Of a stretch of DNA of 64,000 bases, positions 51,000-63,192 are shown piece by piece. The DNA is taken from contig NW_006921533.1 of assembly GCF_000340215.1 (NCBI RefSeq), positions 2,605,386 to 2,669,385 on the forward strand. Reading direction: 5' to 3'. How positions within the stretch are numbered: the first letter of the stretch is position 1; each line of letters starts with the position of its first letter. Under the pieces are notes generated by a model that was not told the DNA's origin, searched no databases, and saw nothing but the letters and a program-made list of their open reading frames with translations. The position numbers and the translations under genes are program-made. The DNA is from Pseudocercospora fijiensis CIRAD86 (Eukaryota > Ascomycota > Dothideomycetes > Mycosphaerellales > Mycosphaerellaceae).

Positions 51000-53900
51000 A
51001 TGGATACAGATATCGATGGTCGGCCGTACAAACGACGCCGATTCTTTGCCGACGGCTCTCACCTGAACGACGCAAGTCTCTCCGCCGAAGCAACGCTCAC
51101 CGACGAAGTCGATGCCCTGCCTGCAAGCTCAACCCAAGAAGCAGAAGGAGAGAAGCCAGACGGCTCGGCAAACAAGGAAAATGTCTTTGACGCCGACACC
51201 TTCTTGGCTGTCGTGGGAGCCAGTGTGCCGGCTGAGGCAATTTGTAGTCTGCAGGCAGCACATGGAAACAACCTCGAGCAGGCCATTAACGCTTACTTCG
51301 ATGGCTCTTGGAAGGCGACAGCATCCCCGCGCAAGAAGTCTACAACGCCGCCCGCACCGAAGCAGCAGAAGCTAAATGTTAAGAGCGAGGGCGGCAGTAA
51401 GCAGAATGGCGTCCAGAATGGAACGAGCACGCCACCCAAACGACCCGCGCTGGAATCGATGCCTGACATGCGATACATAGGTGCGCTGGGCGTGGCGGGA
51501 TGGACGACTCGCAGTGGCACTGGCCTGCTGAAGCCTGACGATGTGGTCAAGATTCAGAGAGTGCGGCAGACTCTACCAACGAAAATGGGCAGAGGCGGCA
51601 AAATGGTGGAGAAGATGAAGCGCACGCAGGATGTCATTGTGAGATTTACGGATAAAAGTGGTACGGAGATTGGACGTCTCGAGAAAGACTCTGCCTTGTG
51701 GATTGGTGCCCTCATAGACCAGAAAGTCTGCCACTTTGAGGGACACTGCATCTTTGCCCCGGAACGAATACGGACGAATGATACCGTCTATATTCAGCTT
51801 CGCTGCTTTCTGCTGCGTTCGGTTTTTGAAAGTGCCAGTCTTGTCAAGCCAGCGGATAACAACCGACAGACTGGCTTCTTTGAGGCCCAAGAGACCACGG
51901 AGGAGCGAGATCTGAGACTTCGACAGATAGGATTGGTGAAGCTATTCTCTGAGATCAACCTCCAACCGTCTACCACGAGCGAGCTTACCGCCAAGCACAA
52001 GCGTGAAGGCATATTGCAAGCCGCGGAGGTAGCCGAGCAAAACGATCAACAGGACGTCAAGAAGAAGCCGAGCCAGGACAGGGAGAATGTAGGCTCCAGT
52101 CCGCCCTCGGAAGAGAACGAAGAGGGTGAGGAACTGGAGCAGGATCAATTGGATAGTCTGTACAAGAAAGCCCAATCATTCGACTTCAACACGCCTACCG
52201 CCGAGCCCGCATCTACCTTCGTGATGGACCTTCGAAAGTATCAAAAGCAAGCCTTGCATTGGATGCTGAATAAAGAGACGCGGGAGAAAGACGAGCACAA
52301 GCAGCAGAGTATGCATCCACTATGGGAGCAATATAGCTGGCCAACGAAAGACGCTGAGGATAAAGATCTGCCTGACGTTGATGGCCAAGAAATGTTCTAC
52401 GTCAATCCGTACAGTGGTGAAATGAGTCTTGACTTCCCTGTGCAAGAGCAGACTTGCCTGGGTGGCATCCTCGCAGACGAGATGGGCCTTGGCAAGACCA
52501 TCGAAATGCTTTCCTTGGTCCACACGCACAAGTCGCCGGAACATGAAGGCGCAATTGGTGAGACCGACGCAAAAGTGGATGCTGTCAGTACTCTCGCAAG
52601 ACAGCCCATGGCCTCGTCCACTGTGAAGCGTGCACCTGCTACGACATTGGTCGTTGCACCTATGTCGCTGCTTGCACAATGGGCAAGCGAAGCTGAAAAG
52701 GCATCCAAAGCTGGGTCGCTGAAGGTGCTTGTCTACTACGGCAACGAGAAAGGAGTGAATCTGCAGACCATCTGCTGCGGATCCAACATCAGTTCGGCGC
52801 CGAATGTCATCATTACAAGTTACGGTGTCGTGCTTTCTGAATTCAACTCCGTTGCGAGCACGCTCGGCGGTAATCGAGCTTCATCGGGAGGCTTATTCGG
52901 AGTTGAGTACTGGCGCATCATTCTCGACGAGGCGCACATGATCAAGAACCGGCAGTCAAAAACAGCTAAGGCTTGCTACGAGCTGGCAGCAACCCATCGT
53001 TGGGTATTGACCGGAACGCCAATCGTCAACAGGCTTGAAGATCTCTTCTCGCTGGTACGATTCTTGCGCGTCGAGCCCTGGAGCAACTTTAGTTTCTGGA
53101 AGACGTTCATCACGATCCCATTCGAGAAAGGTGAATTTGTGCGTGCCCTAGATGTTGTACAGACTGTCCTGGAGCCACTCGTTCTACGTCGAACCAAAGA
53201 TATGAAGACTCCAAGCGGCGAAGCACTGGTGCCTCTACCCAATAGGACGATTGATGTCGAGAAGATAAAGCTGTCAGACCCTGAGAGAGATGTATACGAG
53301 CACATTTACACCAGAGCGAGAAGGACTTTTAACCACAATCTGGAGGCCGGCACACTGATGAAAAGCTACACGACCATCTTTGCACAGATCTTGAGGCTGC
53401 GGCAAAGCTGTTGTCACCCGATCTTGACACGAAACAAGACAATTGTTGCCGAGGAAGAAGATGCAGCTGCAGCTGCAGATACCGCCAATGGACTGGCTGA
53501 CGACATGGACCTGGGCGCACTGATCGAGAAGTTCGAGGCTGATGAAGGCGAAACCGATGCAAGTAAATATGGCGCTCATGTGCTGAAGCAGATCCAGGAT
53601 GAATCTGAGATGGAATGTCCCATCTGTAGCGAGGAGCCTATGGAAGAACAGTGCGTTACTGGTTGCTGGCATTCTGCCTGCAAGAAATGCTTGCTCGACT
53701 ATATCGAACATCAGGCGTCCAAGGGCGAGCTACCAAGGTGTTTCAATTGTCGCGAGCCTATCAATGCCAAGGACGTTTTCGAAGTCATCAAACACGACGA
53801 TGATGCAGACCTGGACGAAAGCGATGTCCTGAACGCTGCGATAAATGTTGATGAAGATGATGATGAGCTCTATTCCAGCAGCCAGAAGCAGGTTTCCACT

Positions 53901-54535
53901 CCGAAGAAGAGCACGAGGATCTCGCTGCGCAGAGTCAATCAGCTGTCATCTGCCAAGATCACGGCCTTGATCACAACTCTCAAGCGTCTCAAGAAGCAGG
54001 AACCAACGACAAAGTCAGTTGTGTTTAGCCAATTTACTTCCTTCCTCGATCTACTTGCACCAGCTCTCACTGGTGCCAATATACAGTGGCTGCGTTTTGA
54101 CGGTAGCATGACCCAGAAGGAAAGAGCGAAAGTGCTCAATGAATTCGCGAATCGTCCGAAGTTCACGATCCTGCTACTCTCGCTTCGCGCTGGTGGTGTC
54201 GGCCTCAACTTGACTTGCGCCAAGCGGGTATATATGATGGATCCTTGGTGGAGCTTCGCGTTAGAGGCGCAGGCTATCGACCGCGTGCATCGAATGGGAC
54301 AGACCGAAGAGGTGGAAGTCAAGCGGTTCATCGTCGAGGGAAGCATTGAAGAGAAGATGCTAAAAGTTCAAGAGAGGAAGAAATTCATGTGAGTATCATG
54401 CTGTCCACTTCAATTATCTCCACCATTACGACCAGTGATACTAATGTGTGGATTAGTGCGAGCTCCCTTGGCATGATGAGCGACGAAGAGAAGAAGTTGC
54501 AACGCATTGAGGACATCAAGGAACTGCTTAGCTAA
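51000..54535 (+). CDS. RAD5: DNA repair helicase/ubiquitin ligase Rad5
   Basis: Rad5 acts in error-free post-replication repair, polyubiquitinating PCNA and remodelling forks. The model is 1,155 aa in two exons, 51000-54388 and 54457-54535; the 68-bp intron (GTGAGT...ATTAG) joins KKFI-ASSLGMMSDEEKK, giving the conserved C-terminal end. Domains in order: a CUE/UBA-like patch (about 60-100), a HIRAN region (about 155-300), SNF2 helicase with Walker A DEMGLGKT (about 493-500) and DEAH (643-646), an embedded C3HC4 RING starting at C873 (CPICSEEPMEEQCVTGCWHS), and helicase C with LLLSLRAGGVGLNLT and DRVHRMGQT. A RING inside the SNF2 core separates Rad5 from other remodellers. Confidence 0.96.
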
Positions 54536-55330
54536 TAGTCCGAATGCATCACCAAGAGTGAAAGGAGTAGCTACGATCGAGCAGAAAGCCATAGCAAGCA
54601 CGATATCCATCAGCTCCACCACTTTCCAAGCACTGCAGGAGAAAGGCTTCATTGTGCTGGAGGACAACGTCATGCCTGATACTTTGCGCGAGAAAGCCCG
54701 AGATTCAAGCCCTCATTGTTCATCGTAGAAGCTGACAGTCTATACTTGGAACTTCTCTTCGTCCATATTGCACTATATAGCGCCGACGTTGGGACAACCA
54801 AGCAAAGCATCAAGGTACTCATGTCTCAATTGCAACTGCGCTATATCGTCAAGCAGCATTCGTATACTTTCTTCTTGCTTCGGCATTAAACACGGCTTCC
54901 ATTGTCACGAGCACGGCCTCTCGATCTTCCGGCAGCATGTGATACGGGTTTCAGCGGCTATTGTCGATCAGCAGACGATAGCACAAGTGTAAGTGAACGA
55001 CTGCTCTCAATAGGCCAATCGGAAGCTCTGCGGCTTAATAGTTGTCACATGCGAGTGAAGCTGCTCGAGCTAGCGTGGTGAATGCTTCTGCTGCCACGCA
55101 CAAAAAGACTTTCCAACCTGCTTCTTCAACCTAATACTTACATCAGACACACATCGAAGACCAGCAGGCATTAGCGAGCCATCTCCAGGCCTCCAACACA
55201 ACTACAGACAACCAAGACATACTACCTCAGACCTTGTCTCATTCACTGGAACCAAGTACCACCTTAGCGCCTCTAATACTTAATCCCGACAGCAACACGA
55301 GTAAGTAGTATTACCTGTTCCAGTATAAAC
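54536..55330. other. Intergenic, 795 bp
   Basis: A gap between two plus-strand genes. Only short random frames occur. It contains the promoter of the next hypothetical. Confidence 0.35.
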
Positions 55331-56032
55331 ATGGAAGCTAATTGCCACAAAGTGTCCTCCTCCTACAACCAGTTTCTCGGCACTGCTGTCGGTCCTGACG
55401 TCCGCCTCCCTCAAATCCCAATGGGTGCGCGCGAAATCCTTACCTTCTTCCCAAACCATACACAATGGTTCGACGTCATGAAGCGATTGATGCGCAACCA
55501 TTTCAGCACCGAAGAAATTGCTAGGGCACAGCTCCACGCCCGAGGCACTCTGACGAAGGACAACCGTGATAGGCGTGATCAAGCCCTTCGCCATCAAGTC
55601 AGCACAGGCGGCAAGACAGCCTACGCCGACGATGACTGGACCAAGAAGCGCTGGGAGGCGAGCAGTCACCCAGACTCGAGGCCATATACCGAGGCATTCA
55701 TCACGTCTACTGCGCCCTTCACAAACATTTACGATGTGACCGGCTTGAGACCAAATGATCCCACCCGTCGAGTTGCGAGTGCACCAGCCCTTCGGGACGT
55801 CATTCAAAGCGTTGTGAACTGGCCGACTGGCGAAGATGCTGGTCCATTGACACAAGCACTTCTTTGGGCCCGCCGTCAAGGGCAAACTTACCTTGCTACC
55901 CATACGCTGGATGATATACCAGCTATCATCACGACTCAAGGCTTCACATACCCGACTGACGCTACAAATAGCCGTGCCTGGGATGCACGTGCTCGGAAAC
56001 GCCTTAATCAGACGGTTCCGAAGCCGGCATAG
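55331..56032 (+). CDS. Hypothetical protein
   Basis: An intronless 233-aa protein starting at ATG 55331. No known domain was recognised. An N-terminal half with GAREILTFFPNHTQWFDVMK and RLMRNHFSTEEIARAQLHAR looks helical and ordered; it is basic and could interact with nucleic acid or protein. The C-terminal half includes SAPALRDVIQSVVNWPTGED and LTQALLWARRQGQTYLATHT. No signal peptide or membrane segment. Composition and codon use look normal, so it is probably a real lineage-restricted gene. Confidence 0.6.
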   Translation: MEANCHKVSSSYNQFLGTAVGPDVRLPQIPMGAREILTFFPNHTQWFDVMKRLMRNHFSTEEIARAQLHARGTLTKDNRDRRDQALRHQVSTGGKTAYADDDWTKKRWEASSHPDSRPYTEAFITSTAPFTNIYDVTGLRPNDPTRRVASAPALRDVIQSVVNWPTGEDAGPLTQALLWARRQGQTYLATHTLDDIPAIITTQGFTYPTDATNSRAWDARARKRLNQTVPKPA

Positions 56033-56339
56033 GCTAGGATTATATGCAAGGAAGGAGGGTAGGAGGAGCCATTTGTTTACGAGCTGCATAATGTGCGATA
56101 AAGGACAAGTATGATGGAATTTGGGCGTTCTTTCGTTTGTCAGATTCACAAGCGGGCATTTGAGGTGTTTGAATTACTGTCACATGCAAGGCTTGGCGTT
56201 AGCTTTAGCGACTTTCCGCATTCTACGTAGCCACGGAACGATCAGTTCTAGTCACATGTAATACTTTTCGTGTCCCATGAAACCATTCTGTTCCTTAAAT
56301 AGCCGCTTTCACGTTGCTTTTAAAATTGAATCTGGGAAT

Positions 56340-57490
56340 GCAAAGCTGCTCGTACTTAGCGAAATTTGATCAAATTCGTATTTCGCTCTTTTTAGAGGAG
56401 TATACTCACGAGCTCAGATAGAAATTCAGCAGTAGGTAGAGAATGATGAGATCCTAGAGATGGAGATCCTAGGCCGGGTGAGAAGACGCAAAACCTAGCA
56501 AAATCTCCTACAAGCTTGCCAAATTCCACGCTTCGCTCTGTACGAGAGAGTTTATAGACGCACTTTGCTTCAAAGCCGAGAGAAGAAGGAACGGTAAAGT
56601 TTTTTAGAGATAAGGGTTGTAAGTAAGGTGAGATAATGTAAATTCACGTAGAATTTAATAAAATTCATCGGCCGCTCTACCGAGAGCACCTATATACGGA
56701 CTTCGTTTCACAGTTACCACTAGCTAGGAACAATAAAGCGCTAGAGATAGTGAGGTAAGAACACATTAATTCATGCTTTCTAGGAATAATCTGGAAAAAG
56801 AACTTAGCGATAGTTATCCGTATTTGCTACTAGCTCCGCAAAGGAATGTCTATACATACTTCCCGCTTCAAAATCAGTAGTATATGAGTATAACGGAGTA
56901 CTAGAGATCTGCATCGAAGCAAGGTAAAAAGGGGGCAGACAGGGACTCTTTAGGAATAATTTGGAGAATAGACTTAGCAAAAGTCAGCGAAAATCGCCTA
57001 GTTTTGCGATTAGCTCTACACAAGCAAGTCTGACTATGATTTCCATCTCGCAATCGGTAGTGACTACTGCGGACATAATGCAGGAGATGTTTCACCAAGT
57101 GAGGTGGAATGGGGCATAATTAAACCTTTCGGGGAAGCTTTAGAGAAATGACTCGGAGAAAATGACCATGTCTACGGGCGGCTCTTCGTGAGTTAAGCAA
57201 ACTGGGCGTTCAATGCTTCAATCAGTGAAGTCTAGAAACGATCTGTTACGAGAGATGCAGCCACGGGTGAGGTGAGGAGACCCCAGGTCTGGCTTCTTAG
57301 GAATGCTTTGGTGGTTTGACATAGCAAAAATTGCTTCGAGATAGGGTCAAGTTCGTGTAGGATATCCTGCACAAGGTCGTTAAATCAGATGCACAGCTCT
57401 TGGTAAAGCGAAAACTCCTCGGAGCTGGTCCAGCTTACTCGGACCGTGAGCATGCGAGAGCGATACACAAAGCTCACTGGTGGTCGAGCT
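56340..57490. repeat. Degenerate tandem array of about 160-bp units
   Basis: About seven diverged units can be lined up by a CTTAGCRAAA-like landmark at 56355, 56494, 56647, 56803, 56973, 57152 and 57320 (spacings 139, 153, 156, 170, 179 and 168). In most units a GCTC-containing landmark follows about 27-41 bp later, then GAG- or AAG-rich sequence. Neighbouring units share longer stretches, for example TAGGAATAATYTGGA before the landmarks at 56803 and 56973. No coding potential and no transposon ends were seen. It resembles an old satellite-like or minisatellite array. Confidence 0.6.
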
Positions 57491-57887
57491 GACTCTAGTC
57501 AAGGGTGTGAGACTGGGCTCTCAATGCCGTAGCCCTAGCGATGCAAGATAACGATGTTGCCAGAGCGGTGGCGGTGTTGGAATCTCGTACGAATGTGAGC
57601 GAATGCCCTTCTTACTTCGTTCCAATGAGATTAGCTCTGCTGAAGAGAATCCTCTTGAGCTGTGGAGAGTCCGATCGTAGCATTTGATCTGATTTGCGCT
57701 CAGTGGAGCTTTTCACGAAAACGAGATGCCCTTCATGGATCACGTCCCTGGTCCACAAGTCCACTTCAGTCATGAACAATGCTCAATGCGACTCACTCCC
57801 AGGCTATATAAAGTCAGAACGAAGAGAGCAGAGGAGAGGCCAAGACTTGTCCTTAGGTGAGCAAGTATAAGGGTCTCGATGAAAGCA

Positions 57888-58109
57888 CAAGCGCAAGACC
57901 AAGTCTCGGTACAATACCACCAACGCTGGCACCCTCGCCCCAGCCTCTAAGGGCAAAGGCAAGGCCTCCTCCCCACCAGCCCCGACACCCGCCCCTGCAA
58001 AAGGCAAAGGCAAGGACAAGAAGAAGCCACCGCAAATCTGGACTGGCAAGCCCTTCACACGGCACTCACTTCCTGCCTTGGAATTGATTAGCCCCTTACG
58101 AGAGGTATG
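57888..58109 (+). CDS. Possible small Lys/Pro-rich protein fragment
   Basis: An open frame without an ATG encodes KHKRKTKSRYNTTNAGTLAP, then KGKGKASSPPAPTPAPAKGK and KDKKKPPQIWTGKPFTRHSL, ending at TGA 58107-58109. The composition is unlike random sequence and resembles basic nuclear or ribosome-associated tails. It would need an upstream exon, and no reliable donor-acceptor pair was found. It could equally be a remnant. Confidence 0.25.
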
Positions 58110-58671
58110 ATCTATGCTTTTTAAGCAACAGGCGTGCACTCTCGGAGGAACAATTGCTATTGAGTGCAATCGCATCGGTGTGAGAAGGTCTGGGATCTCA
58201 CTTGCTTTGACTGGAATTTGTACTTAGGAATTTGGCTTATTGAGTTGTTGAGAAGTAAGCTCCTCAAAGCAAGGAAGATCCAAGCTTGGTTGATCGACCA
58301 CATAATGTTTGATTTTTCTTGCTAATTCGGAGCTGAGCTGGTATTACTAGGCGTGAAGGGCGCGGAGTACACCTCGACGACTTCGGGATGTTGCTCGATA
58401 GCCTTCGCAGCTCTAAAATGAGTGCAATAGCAGAGTCCGTCGTATGAAATCCACCCGTTTCTCTCTACCCGGGATGGCGAGCAGGGACTGCTCGTTGCAA
58501 GGTGAAGGCGTAGTGTCTCTGCGTTCAAGGTGTGTAACGTGCTTCGTGTATCTCGGCTCTCCCCGTGAGCGTATACTGAGCGTCTGAATACGAACTCATA
58601 TCAGTTCACTACCTTTGAGCTTTAGGAGACGAGTCATTCTGATAACGCGAGTAGTTGGGAGCTTCACTCGT

Positions 58672-58999
58672 TTACGCCGATTCAATTCCTTCCTCGCCTG
58701 ATGGCTCCGCCTCGTAGCCCTCTTCATAGGGTCCAATGTCGAAGCCACTAATATTGGGATCTTGGAATTCATCGGACATTTCGAAAGGGCATGTCTGACG
58801 CTGTTCACCGCACAGTGAAGGCAAACCCCCTCTCCACCAATCGTTGCTCCATCTATGGCCACTTGTTGATGGCCAGTTGTGGAAATGCACAATACTGGGA
58901 GTCTCTTTCGTAACCAGAGTTGCAGGATTCAAAATTGTGAGAAGCTGTGTACGAGTGCGTCTTGACCCTGGAAGAGCGATTTGGTCTGACTTGGCTGGA
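58672..58999 (-). CDS. Possible C-terminal exon of unknown gene
   Basis: A minus-strand exon-like stretch begins right after a good acceptor (TTCTTGCAG, ending at 59000) and runs to a stop at 58672. It encodes SPAKSDQIALPGSRRTRTQL, then NPATLVTKETPSIVHFHNWP and a tail rich in Glu and Gly (FDIGPYEEGYEAEPSGEEG). The composition is protein-like, but the upstream exon is not resolved because stops interrupt the likely frame before 59060. No family recognised. Confidence 0.3.
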
Positions 59000-59190
59000 C
59001 TGCAAGAAGTAGGATGTACTTACTACATCAGAAATGCTGTGACCTGGATTGTTAATGAGTCAGAGCTGCAAGAACGATGTGACGTGAATTTCGGGCAAAA
59101 CGACTCAGTCTGATCCGACTCCAAGTCGTGGGCATGGGCATCTTCGAGCGGACTGAATTGAAGGCCTGAGATCTGACAGTCCTCACGGAC

Positions 59191-60147
59191 TCATTTTCGT
59201 CCTCTTCCACGCCCTCTCCCTCTGCCAGGCAGTCGTCCTTTCGCGCTCTTCGCTCTCGTACTTCTGGGCGCCGGAGTGCTAGCTCGACTTTCCTCCTCAC
59301 TCCCCTCCTCTTCATCTTCATTCTCTTCCTCGCCTCCTTCTTCTGCCCCCTCTTCCGGCTCTGCTTCACTGCCTTCTCCCTCATCGGCAGCACTTTCTGC
59401 CTGCCTTGCGCTTCTTCGCGTCCCCTTCTCGCTCGCTTTTCCTGTGCTTCTCCTGCCGCCCTTGCCTTTCCTACTGCCCGGCGTTGCAGCCTCACTTGGT
59501 TCAATGCTAAACGAGGGCATGAACTTCACGGGAGGCTCCTCGGCAAGATTGATATCGGGTAGTTCTGGCTCGCTGTCGCCATCTTCGTCTGCTTCCTCCG
59601 GACGTGTTGGTAGTCGTCGCTTCCACATGTCCTCTTCAAGTCCATCCATACCGCTCGGATCGAACTCCTCGTCGTCGATCTTGTTGTCCGCCTCCGAGTA
59701 GGCATCTGCGTCGGCGAGTACTTCTTCTTTCTCCACTTCCGCTGGACCTTCGTCTACGAGCGGGTTCTCCAGCTTGGGCAATTGCCTTGCATCTTCTCTT
59801 GCATCAAGCGCTGACAAGTCGTACAATGTATTGAGCTTCGCCCAAATGCCGGCGGGTCTCGTGTGCGCATTGGACGGGTGGATATACCTATTTTCCAGCA
59901 GCCAGGCATGGAGAGCCATGAGGCGAAAGTGCTTGTGGATCCCGGTCGGCTTCCATCGCATCATGCCCTTGTAAAGTCCGATCTCCTCCTCATCCGTCCA
60001 TGGGTCGTCCAGTCGTGCTTCGTCGTCTTTCACGGGTGATGAGTTGGGCTCCGCACTTCCCGCTGGTGTCGGCGTCTTGGTTTGTGAAGGGGGAAGGGGG
60101 TCGGGAGAAGTGGCCTGCGATGTGCGCGCTCGCTTTCGTGGAGGCAT
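59191..60147 (-). CDS. EAF7: NuA4 subunit Eaf7 (CT20/MRGBP family)
   Basis: Eaf7 (MRGBP in animals) is a subunit of the NuA4 histone acetyltransferase and works with Eaf3. The protein is 318 aa from ATG 60147 (MPPRKRARTSQATS); the upstream open frame has no ATG. The CT20 domain lies at about 45-130: DDPWTDEEEIGLYKGMMRWK, PTGIHKHFRLMALHAWLLEN, HTRPAGIWAKLNTLYDLSAL. After it come an acidic stretch, a basic Gly/Arg/Lys part (GSRKGKGGRRSTGKASEKGT), a very acidic run of Glu/Gly/Asp and an RGR repeat tail (GRGRGRGRGRK). The low-complexity C-terminus is usual for the family. Divergent from YVC1. Confidence 0.92.
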   Translation of the reverse strand: MPPRKRARTSQATSPDPLPPSQTKTPTPAGSAEPNSSPVKDDEARLDDPWTDEEEIGLYKGMMRWKPTGIHKHFRLMALHAWLLENRYIHPSNAHTRPAGIWAKLNTLYDLSALDAREDARQLPKLENPLVDEGPAEVEKEEVLADADAYSEADNKIDDEEFDPSGMDGLEEDMWKRRLPTRPEEADEDGDSEPELPDINLAEEPPVKFMPSFSIEPSEAATPGSRKGKGGRRSTGKASEKGTRRSARQAESAADEGEGSEAEPEEGAEEGGEEENEDEEEGSEEESRASTPAPRSTRAKSAKGRLPGRGRGRGRGRK

Positions 60148-60518
60148 TGTGAAAGTCAAGCACGGTCCAACACAATTCAAATGGCCCGGCCGTATATGCC
60201 TCTTCACATGCTTTCACATGAAAATGTCGAGGGAGGTGAGGGTTGAGGCCCATGTCCCCCATCGCTTGTCGCGTACCCATGCCTGCAACACGCGACCGTG
60301 ACGTCGATCAGCCGATCTCCGATAAGCTCCACCGCACGGCCGCGTTGCCAACTTCGAGCGCTTGTTTCTGTTCTCACCAAGATGGCGGGAAACACTTCAC
60401 CTGAGCGGGGGCAAAGGCCTCATTTCTCCTTCCGGAAGCTCAACTGAAGCTTCGAAACCCTCCATCGCCCTAGCCTGGCAATTACCAATTCCTCAATTTC
60501 TCCCTAATAGCTCCAGCC
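60148..60518. promoter_or_regulatory. Divergent promoter, EAF7 / YVC1
   Basis: 371 bp between divergent start codons. No TATA box or distinct element was recognised. Confidence 0.45.
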
Positions 60519-62547
60519 ATGGTGAACTGGACGCGGTAAGCGGCGCGACCAGGCCTCCACCTCCTCTACCAATCTACTGACATATCATAGATTCTTCGAT
60601 TGGAACGATCGTGACCACTCACACACTCTCCACGATGAGCTCTCCCGCCTCCTTCCGTCCCATCGTGAGGAGACGATCCCTTCAGCCATCCCCGCCAAGC
60701 AAGTCACATTCACAGCCCTGCGCTTGAAGTACCAGCTTGAGCAAGTGATTCCCTGCGAACTGCCCGAAGAACGCATCACCGCGCCCCATTCCGATGTCAT
60801 CACTCCAGCAGTCATCAAGACTGCCAAGTCTGCAGGAAAGGTCTCCGGAAGCGACGAAGACCACGGAGCATGTGTCGTCTACTGCCTGCTTATGGTCAAG
60901 CATTGGTTCAAGCGACAGGCACTGCTTGAGCTTTGGGATGCAGATCTGCATGAACTTCGAGCGACAGCATGCGAGGTTCTGGCCAAACACATCATTGAAG
61001 ACGAGGATGACCTGAACTACCTCATGCAAGAAGTCCTGCTCAAGCGATATGCAATTCTAGTCGATGGCGAGGACACTAAGCCTGCCAATGCTATAGAAAA
61101 GGCTGTAGACTTGCATGCCGTTAGAGTCATAGGCAGTTCAGGCTATCAAAAGTGCGTCAATCATCTCTGGAGAGGATGGTTGGTGCAAGATGAGGACGAT
61201 CCGAGCAGGTATGCAGGTTATGTCTCCGAAGAGCTCACTACTAATCATTTCAGCAGGTTCATCGACTACAAGCTGAAAACTTCGACGAATTACTGGGACC
61301 ACTTCGATCCAGATCGAATGCGAGTACCACAGTATCAGAATGCTTTGCAGGTCCTCATCTCCCTCGTCTTTCTCGGCCTATACACTGGTGCAATTAATAC
61401 CATCAACGCCGGAGGAGAGCTCGATGTTGTTGAAGGTCTTCTCTACATCTTCACCGCCGGCTTTATTTGCGACGAGACATCCAAGTTCCTCAAGATTGGT
61501 CGGTTTTATTTTGGCTTCTGGAATATCTTCAACACCACCCTATACGCACTCTTGGCTGTATCCTTCGTCCTGCGCATGGTCGCTCTAGGACACGAGTGGC
61601 AGTCGCCTCGTAGGTATCGCCTGAACGAGCTGTCCTACGACTTCTTGGCTTTCTCCGCTCCAATGTTCTGGATGCGCCTCATGCTCTACCTCGACAGTTT
61701 CCGCTTCTTTGGTGCAATGCTCGTTGTGCTAAAGGTCATGATGAAGGAGTCGCTTATCTTCTTTGCGCTCCTGTTCATCGTGCTGGTAGGCTTCTTTCAG
61801 GGGTTTATAGGTATGGACCAAGTCGACAAGCAGATCACAGCTTCCCAGTTCATCTTTAAGGCGATGCTCAACGCCATTATGGGAGATCCCGACTTCGACA
61901 ACTGGGACAACTTCGCGCCTCCCTTCGGACTAATCCTCTACTACATTTACAACTTCGTTATCATCGTCATCTTGCTGAATGTCCTCATTGCGCTCTATAA
62001 CTCGGCGTACGAAGACATCACAGGCAATGCGACTGATGAATATCTTGCACTTTTCGCGCAGAAGACTATGCAGTTCACGCGAGCACCGGATGAGAACGTG
62101 TTCATCGCGCCCTTCAACCTCATCGAGATTTTCTGCTTGATACTCCCCTTTGAATGGTGGATGCCGAAAGTACGTTACGAAATGCTGAATGACATTGTGA
62201 TGGGCGTGATCTATTCACCCTTGCTTGCCATCACTGCGCTTCTCGAAACACGAACGGCACGAAAAGTCAAATTCAACAGATCCCGGCAAGAGTCTGACGA
62301 TGATACGATCGAGGAATGGGAGCAGCTTGAAGGCGAACTCGATATTGAGGGAAGTGGATGGAGCAAGCGAGTGGAAGATTCCTGCCCGAACGTGGTGGTG
62401 GATGGCACGCTGCTGGCTGTAAGGCAGTTGGCCGAAGAGCTCAAGGAGGTCAAACAGCTACTTCGCGAGCTCACGCCTGGTCCTGAATCAGAGTCCAAGA
62501 AGCTTGCAGATGGTCCCTCAACAGAACTGTCTAAGCTTGATCCCTGA
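60519..62547 (+). CDS. YVC1: Vacuolar TRP calcium channel Yvc1
   Basis: Yvc1 releases Ca2+ from the vacuole on osmotic or mechanical stimulus. The model is 657 aa in two exons, 60519-60535 and 60591-62547. The first coding exon is only 17 nt; the 55-bp intron (GTAAGC...CATAG, branch CTGAC) joins MVNWTR-FFDWNDRDHS. A large cytosolic N-terminus precedes six membrane segments, among them ALQVLISLVFLGLYTGAINT, FGFWNIFNTTLYALLAVSFV, LIFFALLFIVLVGFFQGFIG and LILYYIYNFVIIVILLNVLI. The pore region AMLNAIMGDPDFDNWDNF lies between the last two. The C-terminal tail is acidic (ESDDDTIEEWEQLEGELD) then helical. These features match fungal vacuolar TRP channels. Confidence 0.93.
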
Positions 62548-63192
62548 GCCCGGTTTGTGCCTGCACAAGAATGGAAATGGCCTTTGATCCTTACTGGATA
62601 TGATACCCCTGCTGTACGTATGATTGTATATAACGAGTGTGCTGAAACTGGAATAGCCTCAGCGCGCCTCCTTTTCCCTTCCAATTGTGGATCTTTCAGA
62701 ATCTCCTGAATCGCTCGTGTTCGACGGCTTTTGCTCGTGCTAGCACAGTCAACGGTCTTTATTGAAGATGGCAAACCTAGAGCGAATGACCCGGTGTGAA
62801 CATCGCCTGTCCACCTTCGGAAGCTCATCAAGCATTGGCTTTTGTTGAACCCGAGCTTGTGCTCGCGCTTCCTCCCTTGAAGAGACAAACCGACTGCAAT
62901 GAAGGCTGGGAAAGAGAATTGAGCAGAAAATATTAACTCTCGTGAACACCTCCTGTCTTGCGAGAAGAGCGAGCTTCAGAAGCGATCATTGGGCACGATA
63001 TTGCGCATGTCGGTCCGGCATCATCCACACGAGACATGGTTTGTGACACCTCAGAATTACCGGTGATAATTCTCACAGGCACTATCGAGTCTTCTGAAAA
63101 TCACAGGCTATGAGTGAATCAATGCAGACTGTGTTGCGGAAAGCTATTCTTGCCTGTAAACTGGTCTCAAATGCAAGCACACGGACACAGTC
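62548..63192. other. Convergent intergenic region
   Basis: 645 bp between YVC1 and the dehydrogenase pseudogene. No homology to the missing C-terminal part of the dehydrogenase was seen on the minus strand. Confidence 0.4.

Larger units (their letters stand above)
56033..58671. other. 2.6-kb gene-poor region with decayed repeats
   Basis: No convincing gene. The first half holds a degenerate tandem array (56340-57490). The rest contains a short Lys-rich frame at about 57888-58109 and otherwise random sequence. Confidence 0.5.

Noticed and set aside
62211..62888. Minus-strand 225-codon frame
   Set aside because: Antisense to the YVC1 3' end, with Ser-rich shadow composition.
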